Assembly: GCA_023376005.1 (NCBI GenBank)
Contig: CM042160.1
Location: forward strand, 83,938,729-84,002,728
Direction of reading: 5' to 3'
Source of the DNA: Doryteuthis pealeii
Lineage: Eukaryota > Mollusca > Cephalopoda > Myopsida > Loliginidae
Length of the DNA stretch: 64,000 nt
The notes beneath the pieces are model-generated. The model saw nothing but the letters and a program-made list of their open reading frames with translations. It was not told the origin of the DNA and did no database searches. The translations under genes and the position numbers were made by a program. This document shows positions 10,704 through 22,039 of the stretch, piece by piece (within the stretch, counting starts at the first letter, position 1; each line of letters starts with the position of its first letter).

Positions 10704-11085
10704 GATTGACATGTTTTTCCTTTCTTTTTTTTTTATTATCAGTGGTTTAATGTGTACTAAACAATATTGTTCTTTGCTCACGACTGTGCATGAACATTTA
10801 CTTAGCGAGAATTTAGGAGACCTTACAAGACATGGCGATAAATTAAAAAACAAAGTTGATAATAATGAATTTAAAAAAATCGATTTGTATTAGTACGGGT
10901 CCACTTAGCGTTGGCCAGAAAAAAAAATCCAATAAACCCCTCCTTTTAGAATATACCGACTTGTGCCTGGCTCCCCACTATAATTATCCCTGTTTTCCAC
11001 TGACATGGTGGGGGGTGTCAGTAAATATTTACTACTGAATAGCGAGTTCGATCCTTGCTGTATGATCTCATACGTTTTTTTTAGA

Positions 11086-11320
11086 AGTTCGTGATGTAAG
11101 GGTTAGAGTTGTAGGAAATGGATTCAGTGACACGGGTTCAAATCCTGTACGAAGCTGATCTGCATAGCCCATAGCACTAATACCCTTGGGAAGGGTATGC
11201 ATTCAACTGTTCTCCCTCCAGTTATGGGTAAATATTAGGGTAGATTGGACTCTTTAACCTTTGTACGGCAACCAGTCTAGAAGCAAAACTCTGAATTCAA
11301 ACCTGATAAACTCTGGGGGA
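11086..11320 (+). mobile_element. SINE-2 copy
   Basis: A tRNA-like head (gatgtaagggttagag; gggttcaaatcctgta), then cttgggaagggtatgc, ccagttatgggtaaat and ctgaattcaaacctgataaa. The 3' end is short. Confidence 0.7.
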
Positions 11321-11329
11321 TACATACTT

Positions 11330-11640
11330 GCGAACTTGTGTCACATCCTACCCGTAACAAACAGGTTGGGTAAAAGAGGCGTCTCATCGTGGTGTAATGC
11401 CTCGCAGACCCATTACTGCTGAATAGCAAGTTTGATCCTGGCTGAATGCTCCTTACTTGCGACCTTGTGCCATATCCTACGCGTGGCGAATGGGTTTTGG
11501 CAAAAGGGGCGTCAAATCATGGTGTAATGGTTACCAAACTAGTCTCGCAGATCTATTCACTACTGAATAGTGAATTCGATCTTCGGTGGCTGCCTTGTAT
11601 CATATCATACCCGTTCACTACGGGTAGGATATGACACAAA
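11330..11640 (+). repeat. tandem SINE-3 fragments
   Basis: Three partial units repeat cttgcgaacttgtgtcacat-type and cgcagatctattcactact-type phrases around a tRNA-like head (tggtgtaatggttaccaaac). Confidence 0.6.
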
Positions 11641-11662
11641 TCTCTCTGTCGCTGTCCCCCCC

Positions 11663-11695
<33 letters not shown>

Positions 11696-11876
11696 ACCAG
11701 CCAAATAGCTCTCCCCTCCACTGCTGACATTATTGAAAACTAGCACCGTTTTGCCTGCAGTTTTATACGCCAGCGAAAAGTCGCCTACTCAGAAGCCGAA
11801 AGAATTAATAACGAAGAACGGAAGAAAACATCAGAATATCGTTGAGAGAGCATAATTAAAAAAAAATTGAAATAGA

Positions 11877-11888
11877 TCACTAAGTAGG

Positions 11889-11936
<48 letters not shown>

Positions 11937-11973
11937 CCTACTTAGTGACTCTCTCTAAACTATCAAACTATCA

Positions 11974-12027
<54 letters not shown>

Positions 12028-12049
12028 TTATGATAGTTTAGAGAGAGTC
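11877..12049. repeat. two consecutive palindromes with (TA)n centres
   Basis: First: tcactaagtaggctta, TA run, taagcctacttagtga. Second, starting where the first ends: ctctctctaaactatc...cataact, TA run, agttatgatagtttagag. The second left arm has an extra 8-base duplication. Confidence 0.75.
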
Positions 12050-12246
12050 AACAGTGTTTTATGTCTGTCTGTTTTTCGCCTATGCGATCCTCAGATTAAG
12101 TTGGATATCAAAATGCAGACATATAAACAAATTCTTACTAAGCATCTTCAATATTAAGACACAGACTAAAAAATGAGAATAAAGTAAAGTAAAATATAAT
12201 AATTGAAAAAAAAAAATGAACACAGATAAATGAATAAATAATGATA

Positions 12247-12251
<5 letters not shown>

Positions 12252-12305
<54 letters not shown>
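12252..12305. repeat. (AAT)n microsatellite
   Basis: About 18 AAT triplets, just upstream of a LINE remnant. Confidence 0.9.
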
Positions 12306-12307
<2 letters not shown>

Positions 12308-12349
12308 CTGTACTTTAGAATGATAATATAAAATTCTCTAGAACTTTAA

Positions 12350-12718
12350 GATAAAAACGAATTGACTTATCTCAGCCAGAAGACCAGACATAGTATTGAT
12401 TAACAAGATAAAGAGAACTTATCAACTGGTAGATTTTGCAGTTTCTGCAAATCACAAGGTCAAAATGAAAGAAAATGAAAAGAGAGACAAATACCGAGAC
12501 CTTGCTAGAGAATTAAAAAAAAAACTATAGAATATTAGAGTGAAAGTGATACCAATTGTCGTTGGTACACTTGGAACGGTCCCAAAAGTTTAGAAAACAG
12601 ACAAGAGGAACTGGGAATCATGGGAAGAATTGAGACCATCCAGACAACAGCATTGTTGAAATCGGCTAGAATACTTACACTTGTTTGAAAAACTCACAAA
12701 GAGAAAAATGATGATGAC

Positions 12719-12761
<43 letters not shown>

Positions 12762-12935
12762 AATACTTGGAAATCAGAGGTAGAATCGGGACCATCCAAA
12801 CTACAGCATTGTTAAGATCGGCTACAATACTCAGAAGAGTCCTGGACACCCGAAGAGACTTGCTGCCACTCAGCCTCCAGTGAACCACCGGCTAAGTTGA
12901 GCGTGAAAAACTCGAATGAAAATAATATCTTTTTC
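12350..12935 (+). pseudogene. LINE 3' end remnant, second copy of the 55 kb type
   Basis: It aligns by eye with 55818-56220: agaagaccagaca, aacttatcaactggtagatt, gtgataccaattgtcgttgg, then the tail cagcctccagtgaaccacc. Several frameshifts and stops are present, and a (GAT)n run (12708-12759) splits it, with part of the end duplicated after the run. Confidence 0.65.
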
Positions 12936-13069
12936 AGTTAGATATATTAAAGTCTGAGACCTGTCAGCTGTTCCTTATATTCAAAACATTTATCTTATAT
13001 CAACTGAATATTTATATTCTTTTCACTATTCATTCAACTTTTAAAAAGTTCAAAGATGCGGGGGGGGGG

Positions 13070-13925
13070 CATTCACTACTGATTATGGTTGTTTATTCCA
13101 TGAATCTACTAACCTGTTACTGAAATAGTTTTGTCTTACATTTGGTTTGCAACTTTCTTTTGAAAGTTTTTAATCTATGACCCTTGGTATTGATTTTTTG
13201 AGGAATGTTCAATAGATTAAAATTTGCTGAATAAAATCCATCATTTCAATCATATCTCGTCTGGCTCATCGATAAGTCAAACTTGGTAAGTCAATCTTTA
13301 TAAGTCTTTCTTCTTACGAAAGGTTTGTTTTTTTAAATCATTCATTATTTTAGTAGCTCTTCTTTGTATTCCCTCGATGAGTTTTATATCCTTGATTAAT
13401 CTAGGACACCAAACCACACTGGCAAATTCCAAATAAAGTCTCACCAATGCAATAAATGATTTTTTTGACCATATGACCTTTAGGCACCCCTTTTTCGATC
13501 TCGTTTCATAAGGACATTTTTTGCATTTACACCGCTAAAATCCGGTTGTTTGTTAACAGATGATTTTTAGAGTTTTTTTAATTATAAAACTAACCCTAAC
13601 CCTAACCCTAACCCCTAACAAACAACCGGATTTTGGCGATGTAAATGAAAAAAATGTCCTTATTAAACGAGATCGCAAAAGGAGTGCCTAAAGGTCATAT
13701 GGTCCGATTTTTTAACATTTCCTTAACGATGTATTCATATGACCAACGCATTAATTCTAATATTTTGTTTGCTTTATTTACTTGTATTTCTATATGTTTG
13801 GAAACTTTTACTTCAGGGTCCATATCCACACAAAGATCATTCTCTAATTCTGTATTTTTTTAACAATTCTCTTTCATTAGAGATTTTTTTCTGTTCGTAT
13901 TCCCAAACCATTCGGTTACAATATT
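13070..13925 (-). pseudogene. LINE reverse transcriptase C-terminal remnant (CR1/jockey-like)
   Basis: Minus-strand translation gives ENDLCVDMDPEVKVSKHIEI, then QVNKANKILELMRWSYEYI, an interruption, then SFIALVRLYLEFASVVWCPR and LIKDIKLIEGIQRRATKIM. This is the familiar 'NKAN..LG.IRR...LVRP.LEYA..VW.P....I..IE.VQRRATK' pattern at the end of LINE reverse transcriptases. Stops and frameshifts follow. The interruption is the telomere-repeat foldback at 13466-13705. Confidence 0.75.
13466..13705. mobile_element. inverted-repeat element with telomere-type core, copy 1
   Basis: Arms 13467-13555 and 13616-13704 are ~89 bp inverted copies (GACCATATGACCTTTAGGCA outermost). The loop holds about four CCCTAA units (13591-13617). 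The flanking 8-mer GATTTTTT at 13458-13465 and 13706-13713 looks like a target duplication. It splits a LINE reading frame. Confidence 0.75.
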
Positions 13926-14050
13926 GATGAGCTGATGGTATGCGTGGCGTTCCGTCTCAGACGCCAAAACAATCTCCTTGTTCTAGCGTTAGTGAAAAGG
14001 AGATAGACTCCCTCGCTGTCTGGCTGATACCGACTTTATGCCAACCCGAG
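13926..14050 (+). mobile_element. SINE-1, 3' part only
   Basis: Body sequence from gagctgatggtatgcgtgg to gactttatgccaacccga; the tRNA-like head is missing. Confidence 0.7.
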
Positions 14051-14089
14051 ATTGACTTACTATGAAAATGTCCTTTGCACGATCATGAT

Positions 14090-14215
14090 GTGACTTGAAG
14101 TTTTCCTTCTCCATGACGAGTTGCCGTATGAAGGTTAAATTGCCAAGTATGTCTTACTATTTACCCATAGCTGAAGGGAGAATATTTGGATTCATACCTT
14201 TTTTTAAGGGTAAGG
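14090..14215 (-). mobile_element. SINE-2 fragment
   Basis: Minus-strand body only (ccagctatgggtaaat-like), diverged. Confidence 0.5.
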
Positions 14216-14389
14216 GGGCGATTTAGCTCAGTCTTCAAATCAAATCTTCATAATTTTTGCACAAAAACAAAAACTGGTGATATTTAATGTGTATATATAT
14301 TTACTTTATCGTCAATTGTTTTATTTTCATAGTTTCATACAAACCTTCGTACATACATACATACATACACACCACCTGTCCTTTATATA

Positions 14390-14672
14390 AATATATTTAC
14401 CAACTCCTCCGCACGAGCAGGATACGACACAAGCTCAATTTCTTAAGCGGAGTTCAACAGGTTTGAATTCAGAGTTTTCCTTCTCCTAGACTGGTTACTT
14501 AGCCATGGTTAAAGAGCCCAGTCTGCCCTGCTATTTACCCATAGCTGGAGGGAGAGTAGGATTCATACCTTTCCCAAGGGTATTAGCGCTAAGTGAAATG
14601 CAATTACCACGTTCAGGATTTGAACTCGGGGCGACGAGTCCATTTCCCATGACTTTAACCATTACACCACCA
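14390..14672 (-). mobile_element. SINE-2 copy, near full length
   Basis: Minus strand: tggtgtaatggttaaagtc, a B-box region (gagttcaaatcctgaacg) and a full body to ggagttggtaaatata. Confidence 0.8.
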
Positions 14673-14939
14673 CCTGTCCTTTATATATGTATAGATTATC
14701 ATGTCCTTTTATTCAAAAACTCATTAACGACAATTCATTAATGAATAAATATATCATCATCCTTTGGGATGTTATTGTTTTGCAAGTCACTGGATTCCAA
14801 AATTCCTACGGAGTTTTCGTATGACTCAATTTCCTGAAGAAATTTCGTCCTTATTCTCTCATGTCGAGCAATCGAGATCTCATTGAATGAGGAGTTCTTA
14901 TTCAGATAGCTTGCTCGTGCTTATTTCTGTCTGTCTGCC

Positions 14940-15055
14940 TGTCGCTCTCAACAAGGGTTTATTTTAAGGGTTGGACTTATATTAAAAACATCCTGAAAAT
15001 CACGCTAAGTCTTATTTTCCTGGTAGCTCTTATTTTCGGGGAAACGCTGTATTTT
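14940..15055. repeat. family G inverted-repeat element
   Basis: Ends with cttattttcggggaaacgc, the terminal sequence shared with 28041 and 38833 (TACCGTGTTTCC on the other strand). Confidence 0.5.
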
Positions 15056-15060
15056 ATGTA

Positions 15061-15240
15061 TATTGTCCATACAGCTATAGGTAATTTTTATTCTTCAATG
15101 TGTTGACTACAAAGAAACTATGCTTATCTTTAACAATAAAAAACGTCGATAATATTCTCAGTTGCTTTAAATAAACAGAACGGTTTTTATTCTAAATCTC
15201 ATTTGCCTAGCACGTTGCATATATTTAAAAATATAATTCA
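15061..15240. repeat. direct repeat X, first copy
   Basis: attgtccatacagctatagg and attctaaatctcatttgcct recur at 15900-15985 and 16480-16560. The second copy is split by the foldback at 16043-16458. Confidence 0.6.
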
Positions 15241-15354
15241 AATTTTACAATATAAACCACTAGCGTTATTTAGCGTCACATTAGCAACAAAAACAACAAT
15301 TATGTTGACAAATAATAACAAATAACTAACGGCATGCGGATATACCTCAGTGTG

Positions 15355-15441
15355 ATAATTTAATTATTACAACGTTTGATATGTTTGTTTAAGAGCTATT
15401 AAAAATACTTTAATATGTAAAAAGTATTATAATCTTTATTT

Positions 15442-15516
<75 letters not shown>

Positions 15517-15900
15517 GCTTTCCTTCTTTCATTTTTTCATTATGTTCGATTGAAACAGATTAACGTCATCACTTCCGCACGCTCACCCCCTCTTTTTATC
15601 TTTCCCCTTCTCTCTTTCTTCATTTCTTTCTTTCTTTCTTTCTTATTATATATATTATATTTTTCTTTGTAGCGTGTCCTTTTTCTTCCCTTTGTTTATA
15701 ATAAAAACGAAACAGTCCCTTATTTAACTTAGGTGAAGACACTCATTAGAAATAAGAATTTGGCGGATAAGCATCACCAAATAATCAGGAATTTACATTT
15801 TTGGATTATGATTTTGGACGATTTGGATGGTCTGATTTTTAACCAGAAAGTTTGCAAGATGATAACAGTCGTACAATTAAGGAACACGAATATCAATATA
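15355..15900 (-). repeat. family C element with internal (CT)n
   Basis: An inverted-orientation copy: ttgaaacagattaacgtcat, a GAAA/CTTT tract, then gacactcattagaaataag and acgatttggatggtctgatt. It lies between two direct X repeats. Confidence 0.65.
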
Positions 15901-16042
15901 TAAATATTGTCCATACAGCTAGAGGTAATTTTTATTCTTCGATTCCTTGGCTATAAAGAAAGTATGCTTGCCTATAACAAAAAAATAATAAAATAAAATA
16001 AAGGTTTTGTTTTTATAGTATATTCGAAGCATTATTTGTAAT

Positions 16043-16353
16043 TGAATAAGTTGTTTTTTTGAAGGCAGCGAAAAAATGCGTTGTATGTTGGAAAAACATA
16101 TTTATTTATTTCTTTTGTTGTTGTTTTTTTTTTTTAAACATACTTAATATTTTCGGACAAAGTCCATCATCAGAGTAGTAAGAAGTTTTCATCCCATTCA
16201 TGTTTGGTAAAAATCAACATTTGATATTGATACGTTGATGAACGCTGAAATTGAAATTTGAAAGATCGGCTAAGTTCGTGAATTTCCGTGTTGTTAAATG
16301 GGATGAAAACTTCTTACTACTCTGATGATGGACTTTGTCCGAAAATATTAAGT

Positions 16354-16384
<31 letters not shown>

Positions 16385-16458
16385 CAAATAAATAAATAAA
16401 TATGTTTTTCCAACATACAACGCATTTTTTCGCTGCCTTCAAAAAAACAACTTATTCA
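16043..16458. mobile_element. foldback element, ~156 bp arms
   Basis: Left arm 16043-16198 and right arm 16297-16458 are inverted copies (gaaggcagcgaaaaaatgcg; cggacaaagtccatcatcag). The unique loop is ~98 bases. Each arm carries CTGATGA-T-GGAC-TTT-GTCC-GAAA. The right arm has a ~28 A run. Confidence 0.8.
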
Positions 16459-16885
16459 CAAAAAAAAATTATTAAAAAACATCAAAGGGCTTAAATAAAT
16501 AGAGAAATTGTTATTCTAAATCTCGGTTGCCTAGCAGGTTATATTTAAAGATAATTATTTATTTATTTATTTTTTTGCTTTGAATTTAATGTAAACAGTA
16601 ATAAATATTAGCAACACTGACAGATTTCTCGTATGAATTTGAGTTAATGATTAAATACAACATTAGTAAAAACAAATATATGGATAACATTATATTTAAT
16701 GAATTTATAACGCTAATGATAATTAAGAATAATTATACCTATGAATTAAATTTGCGTAATGTATATTAGAATTAAATCTACATTAAATCTTTATATATTA
16801 AAATATTAAGATTATGCGTTAAAATTATACTTCATGAATGTTAAAATATATCAAATTGCAAACAAATGTATATGACTATAACTGG

Positions 16886-17090
16886 AGGTTCAAACTGGAA
16901 ATTCGCCATCAGATAGAGTATAACATCATAACTCAGGTCATTAAGATCCTCAGACATCGCTTTCTAGTACATATGTGATAAATAGGGTTGGGACGATCAT
17001 ATAGGTCCTAAGGCTTGACATGAACGGCCTATTAATCGGAGGTGTCCCCATTGAGTGGGGAGTCTTACCGCTCTGCAGATAATGATTATA
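16886..17090 (-). mobile_element. family A fragment
   Basis: ccatcagatagagtataaca, atcatataggtcctaaggct and ccgctctgcag match the family middle and head. Confidence 0.65.
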
Positions 17091-17470
17091 TATGTTTATG
17101 TGACTCACCTATGACCAGAACAATAGACTTACCCAAAGGGTATATTTAGCAGACCAAAGCTGCTCAAGTGAGAAGTAGCAAATGCATGTCTTCGTGTACG
17201 CTGTTACCAAGGAAACCCTCCTCATTTTGTACATTGATATATGTTGAATACATCTGTTCTTTACTTTTATCTCTGTGTTGAGTATTTATTTATTGACCCT
17301 TAAACAGGCCATAACAGTTATAAAAAGGACAGGTAACCCATCTTCTCTCTTATGCTGATAACTTTCCCTATTAGCTATAAAAAGACAGGTAACCTACCTC
17401 CTATTGGCTATAAAAAGACAGGTAACATATCCTCTCACTTATCCTAATAATTTTCCCTGTTGGTTATTGT

Positions 17471-17600
17471 TGTAGGTGACACATGGCCTAGTGGATAAGG
17501 TAGTTAGGTTAAGACAGTTCTAAGTGACAGTTATCTCTGGATTCCGGGTTCAATCCTGAGTAGAAGCAGTAACATAGAAAAATAATTAACACCTCCTACC
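17471..17600 (+). mobile_element. tRNA-Arg-like SINE head
   Basis: gacacatggcctagtggata (A box region) and ccgggttcaatcctgagt (B box) resemble a tRNA-Arg start. The anticodon arm does not fold cleanly, so it is treated as a SINE, single copy here. Confidence 0.5.
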
Positions 17601-17607
17601 CCAGCTA

Positions 17608-17915
17608 TGGTTAGCAGAATGAGAACAGGATACCCCCGTGGACTGAATAAAGGGTTAAGTTCAAAGTTCCGTGATGGCTCCCGATTACGACAAGAATGTT
17701 ACCGACTACGACAAGAAAGTTGCCGAGTTCAAAAGAAGGTTCCCGAGTCCGAAAAGAAGGTTCCCGAGTCCGACAAGAAATACCTGAAGAAGGCCGGAGG
17801 GAATATCGACCGAAACGTTGTACAAATAACAATAAAGATGGGGACAATAGTCCGAATAACGCAGATAATACTAATCATCAAGCCTCATCTCAAACATTCA
17901 GAGAAATAATTTATA
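17608..17915 (+). repeat. family E, fullest copy
   Basis: Contains short internal repeats of the type gttcccgagtccgaaaagaa, then CTGAAGA-A-GGCCG...CGACC-GAAAC (17784-17816) and gatggggacaatagtccg. Open frames run through it in two frames, probably by chance of the internal 21-base periodicity. Confidence 0.65.
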
Positions 17916-17999
17916 GTTAAAGTAGAAGCGGCTACCCGAGGTTGCCTGGGTAGAGGGGGGGGATAAAAAATTAGTCTCACGGATCCATTGATTGTTTCA

Positions 18000-18990
18000 T
18001 TTTATTTTCATAGTTTCTTCCTGTCATATAGCAATAGCATAATCTTTACAGATCACTGCTGTCCCTCACAATCCTATAGCCCCACCACCAGAACTTTCCT
18101 CTCATGAGCCCTCAAATGACTCATCAACCCGCTGCAGACCCACAGAGTTTAATACAAATATGACATAAGAAGGATATCCTTCCCATTCAATCAGATGAGT
18201 CAGATATAAAATTGATGCTAATGCAGCACCATATGTCTCTTCAGCCCAGAAGCTGACTTACAGACTTTGTTACAGATTGCACAAGAGACATTCTTTGTTC
18301 CTGGAGTTTGCATGCATTGTCTCTGATAAGATTTCCTATGGTTGACATACCCAGCCATAGAAAGCAGAATCCTGACATAAATATTTACATACATACAGAC
18401 AAACTGACCTTATATATAGATGGTGTCAATTCTTCAATCTTATGCTATCAATTATATGGTTATATACGTTTTTAAAATAAGTATATTTTGGCAGCATGTT
18501 TTCTTTTAAACATGTTTTGTTGAACTCAACGGACAATTCTTGTCTGACGAGTTTTGTTCAATCCTTTCTAATTGTCCGGCCATCTTTTTAATATCCGGAT
18601 GGAATTGGTGTATGAATCCACCAAAGGTTTTAACACGAGTACTTTCAACACTACTAAGTGCCATCGTCAGGTCTGAAACTGGTGAGATGTTTCCATTGCT
18701 TCTTTTTAAACAAGCAGTAGGAATAAGTAGAAGGAGGGGCTCACAAGTTTAAAAGAATGTTAAGGGTAATGGTGGGAGGAGAATTGGCGGGAAATTATAG
18801 GCATTTGAGAACATGCTGACTAATTTCGAAGTTGATCTTGTTTAAGGTGGGACTTTTTCTTGTTTAATGCATAGGGCTTATATGTGATTATTTATATTTA
18901 AGGAAAATAATCAGAGAATTGCGTTCATTGTACATTCGTATTTACATTTTTGTGCAGTCGTTCCTTAAAAGGTTGTATTTCTATTCAATA
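18000..18990. other. unclassified, with a hammerhead-family relic and a CTGACGA/GAAA hairpin
   Basis: No gene was seen. On the minus strand 18197-18258 resembles the 5.5 kb hammerhead motif (CUGAAGA and GUCAG/CUGAC arms kept, GAAAC lost). The stretch 18630-18670 on the minus strand reads CTGACGA-TG-GCACT...AGTGT-T-GAAA. Confidence 0.4.
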
Positions 18991-19002
18991 ATCCTATTTT
19001 TG

Positions 19003-19685
19003 CACACAGTTATACGGTTTCAAGTAACTAATAATAATAATCCTTAGTAAATAATTATAGCTTCAAGTAACTATTCGTAATACAAATAATTTGCACAGTT
19101 ATATGGTTTCAAGTAACTAATAATAATCCTTAGTAAATAATTATAGCTTCAAGTAACTATTCTTAATACAAATAATTTGCACAGTTATACGGTTTCAAGT
19201 AACTAATAATAATAATCCTTAGTAAATAATTATAGCTTCAAGTAACTATTCTTAATACAAATAATTTGCACAGTTATACGGTTTCAAGTAACTAATAATG
19301 ATAATCCTTAGTAAACAATTATAGCTTCAAGTAACTATTCTTAATACAAATAATTTGCACAGTTATATGGTTTCAAGTAACTAATAATAATAGTCCTTAG
19401 TAAACAATTATAGCTTCAAGTAACTATTCTTAATACAAATAATTTGCACTTCAAGTAATTTGCTCACAGTTATATGGTTTAACTGATAATAATCCTTAGT
19501 AAACAATTATAGCCTCAAATAACTATTCGTAATAAAGATATTTTACAGTTATATGGTATCAAGTATTTCAAGCAATTGCATGGTTTCAAGTAACTACCAC
19601 TAATAATAATCCGTAGTAAACTATTATAGCTTCAAGTAACTATTCTTAATACAAATAATTTACAGTTCTATGATATCAAGTATGT
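19003..19685. repeat. tandem satellite, ~89 bp unit, about 7 copies
   Basis: Unit: acagttatacggtttcaagt, aactaataataataatcct, tagtaaataattatagcttc, aagtaactattcttaatac. Copies degrade toward the right; the AAT run varies in length. Confidence 0.85.
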
Positions 19686-19727
19686 TTATCGAATATGAAT
19701 AATTTTCAAACAGATCTTTTTGAGATA

Positions 19728-19905
19728 TAGATGGAATCCTAATAGGTACTACCACTCCGGGTCAGAGTGGACTAGAGAGTAATGACAATGAAGGTGCTCC
19801 AATCTCTCCAAAGCTTCAGATGCAGTGTCATACACTGGAATCTTTTTTTAGGGGGGGTCTTACCCATCTTTAAGGGATACAGTTAGCATATTCTAAGCCT
19901 CGATG
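19728..19905 (-). mobile_element. family A fragment
   Basis: ggtactaccactccgggtca, gagtggactagagagtaatg and a diverged head. Confidence 0.6.
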
Positions 19906-20027
19906 ACAGGACGATTGGATTGATAAATGTTGGTGTTTATAGGGAGAGAAATATTCAGCATACAAAAATGAAACTACCATCAGAGGAAGGCCGTAGAGTA
20001 GAGCGACCGAAACTTAGTAAGAAAAAC

Positions 20028-20760
20028 AAAAAATAATGTCCTCGGCATGATGTTAAACAACATCTAGTGGTGAAATTCCAATTTTAGAGCTCTGGGGAGT
20101 GTGGAGTACATCTTCATCGCCATTACTCCTAGGTCCACTCTGACCTGGAGTAGTAGTACCTGTTAGGGTCCCATCTATGGGTTAAATAGAAAAAATGAAT
20201 TTTAAAAAAATGTTTTAAAAAATTGAGTTTCAATAAAAGAAATTTGGGTATCATTATAATATGTGGCCTACCTTTTGAATGTGGCCTACGAAATCATGTC
20301 TCTCTTATAGTATGTGGCCTACCATAAAAAGCATATTATAAAGTTATAATAATCACTGCTAACCCTAACCCTAACCCTATTTCAAAATTTTAAAATTGAA
20401 TAGATCTCTGATTCATGTAAATTATGGATAAATTCTTTTTGAATTATTCTTAATTACTATATACAGTTTATGACTGAATTAAATTTCTTGAAATTGAATA
20501 CATATGAAAAATAATTAGTTTCAATAAATTGCCTACTACTTATATCTATAAATATACTCTTACTGAGGTAGGACACATTCAAATCGGGTAGGCCACATAC
20601 TAGAACAGAATCAAAAAGGTAGGCCACATACTATAACGGAACCGAAATTTGAATACCCATCAATAATGAATAAAACAAAATGTCTTCGGCATAAAATAAC
20701 CCAACAAGGGTTGACAACTAATCAACAAACTAACCAACAAAAAAGAAAATTAATCTGAAT
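20028..20760 (+). mobile_element. family A copy split by a telomere-core element
   Basis: Family A runs 20028-20246 and continues 20644-20760 to its A-rich tail. The break holds the element at 20247-20643. Confidence 0.75.
20247..20643. mobile_element. inverted-repeat element with telomere-type core, copy 2
   Basis: It begins GGTATCATTATAATATG and ends as the inverted form of GGTTCCGTTATAGTATG. It is flanked by GAAATTTG on both sides (20239-20246 and 20644-20651). Sub-terminal tgtggcctacc motifs recur. A CTAACCCTAACCCTAACCCT tract lies inside at 20359-20379. The 8 bp duplication suggests a hAT-type cut-and-paste source (inference). Confidence 0.8.
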
Positions 20761-20814
20761 CGTTCAAAACTCAACTTTTCTAAGACGAAATAATGAGCGC
20801 CATGACAGTTGGGG

Positions 20815-21010
20815 TTTATGATACTACAGTGAGGTAAGCCCCCCTCTATATATGGGGTCTTGGGTATGACACTAAACTGCATCTGATGGTGTGGCTCCAG
20901 TTATGGGGAACTGGTTAGTGTGGAGTATCCCTTCATTGCTATTAATCCCAGTTCTACTCTGACCCGGACTGGTAGTGATTGCTAGGATCCCATCAAATCT
21001 GTTTAAAAAT
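20815..21010 (+). mobile_element. family A fragment
   Basis: atgacactaaactgcatctg and tctactctgacccggactgg; diverged. Confidence 0.55.
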
Positions 21011-21264
21011 TCGTTTTGGATGGTACCGTGTGCAAAAGAACTATTAAGAAAGAACTACACAAAAAATATAAACGAACGTATACTGAAAGAAATTCCCTAA
21101 CCTCTAGGCATTGAATAACCCTAGGCGGGTTGACATGCATTTAAAACCAATCAATCAATCAACAAAATAGTGAGGCTCTCCAATAAGAACCAACTCGACA
21201 CTCAGTTTCTTTATTTGTTTTCCTATGTTTCTATGTTTCAATTTCTTAATATTTTCAAATCTAT

Positions 21265-21655
21265 TAATAATGGAGATTCGCTTCCGGTTTTTGTCTGTAA
21301 CAAAAATTACGTCACTGCTTACGTCACATTACCCAAAATCGTCATAACATAGAATACACTGAAAATTTTAACATGCAACATTAGTCCTCATTGTTTTTTT
21401 TAAACAAGTTTTAATAAATACATGACTGGTATTATATATCTATATATAGTTTGTTTTATTTTAATACATATTTAAAGTTTACATTTGAAATTGTTTTATT
21501 TTTTAATCCTTAATGAATTTGATGATTTTACTTACTTAGGGTACAAACTCGCTGACATTGAATTTTTTACTCCCACCCCTCGGGTAATATGTTTCAAAAA
21601 TCTATTTTTACATCGCCCGGAGAGTGTTTTTTATTTTGTGCTAGTTAGTATTAAT
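21265..21655 (-). repeat. family B element
   Basis: Inverted copy: taatggagattcgcttccgg, gtcactgcttacgtcacatt and catcgcccggagagtg. Confidence 0.75.
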
Positions 21656-22039
21656 AATTTTAATTAACTTCATTGTGTTTGGTTTGGTTTGGTTTTTTGT
21701 TTGTTTAATGGTATTGGTCAAATATTTAACCCTGTGGTTATTTAATGCCAAAAACTGAGAGAGAGAGAGAGACAGACAGACAGCAGACAGACAGACAGGT
21801 TGTCAACTGCGTGACAAAAGTAGTTGCGTATTTTCCAGCATCTCGAACTGTTTGTGTTCGAGTCATGTAAACAGCGAGAATTCGAATGCTGATTTTCACA
21901 GTAATTATCCGCTCCCTAAACCCTATATATTGGCGCAACACAATCGCCCCCTCTCTCAGCTCAAGTTAGTAGTAATGTCTAAATGAAAGTTCCAATACCG
22001 GTCCCAGGTAAATTTGATTAAAATCTAAACATCGATAGC

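Noticed and set aside
13591..13617. Chromosome end or fusion point marked by CCCTAA repeats
   Set aside because: Only about four units, enclosed by inverted repeats and an 8 bp duplication inside a LINE; the same plan occurs at two more sites.
17784..17816. Family E as a true hammerhead ribozyme
   Set aside because: CTGAAGA and GAAAC are present, but there is an extra base before stem II, a mismatch in stem II and no stem I pairing that I can find.
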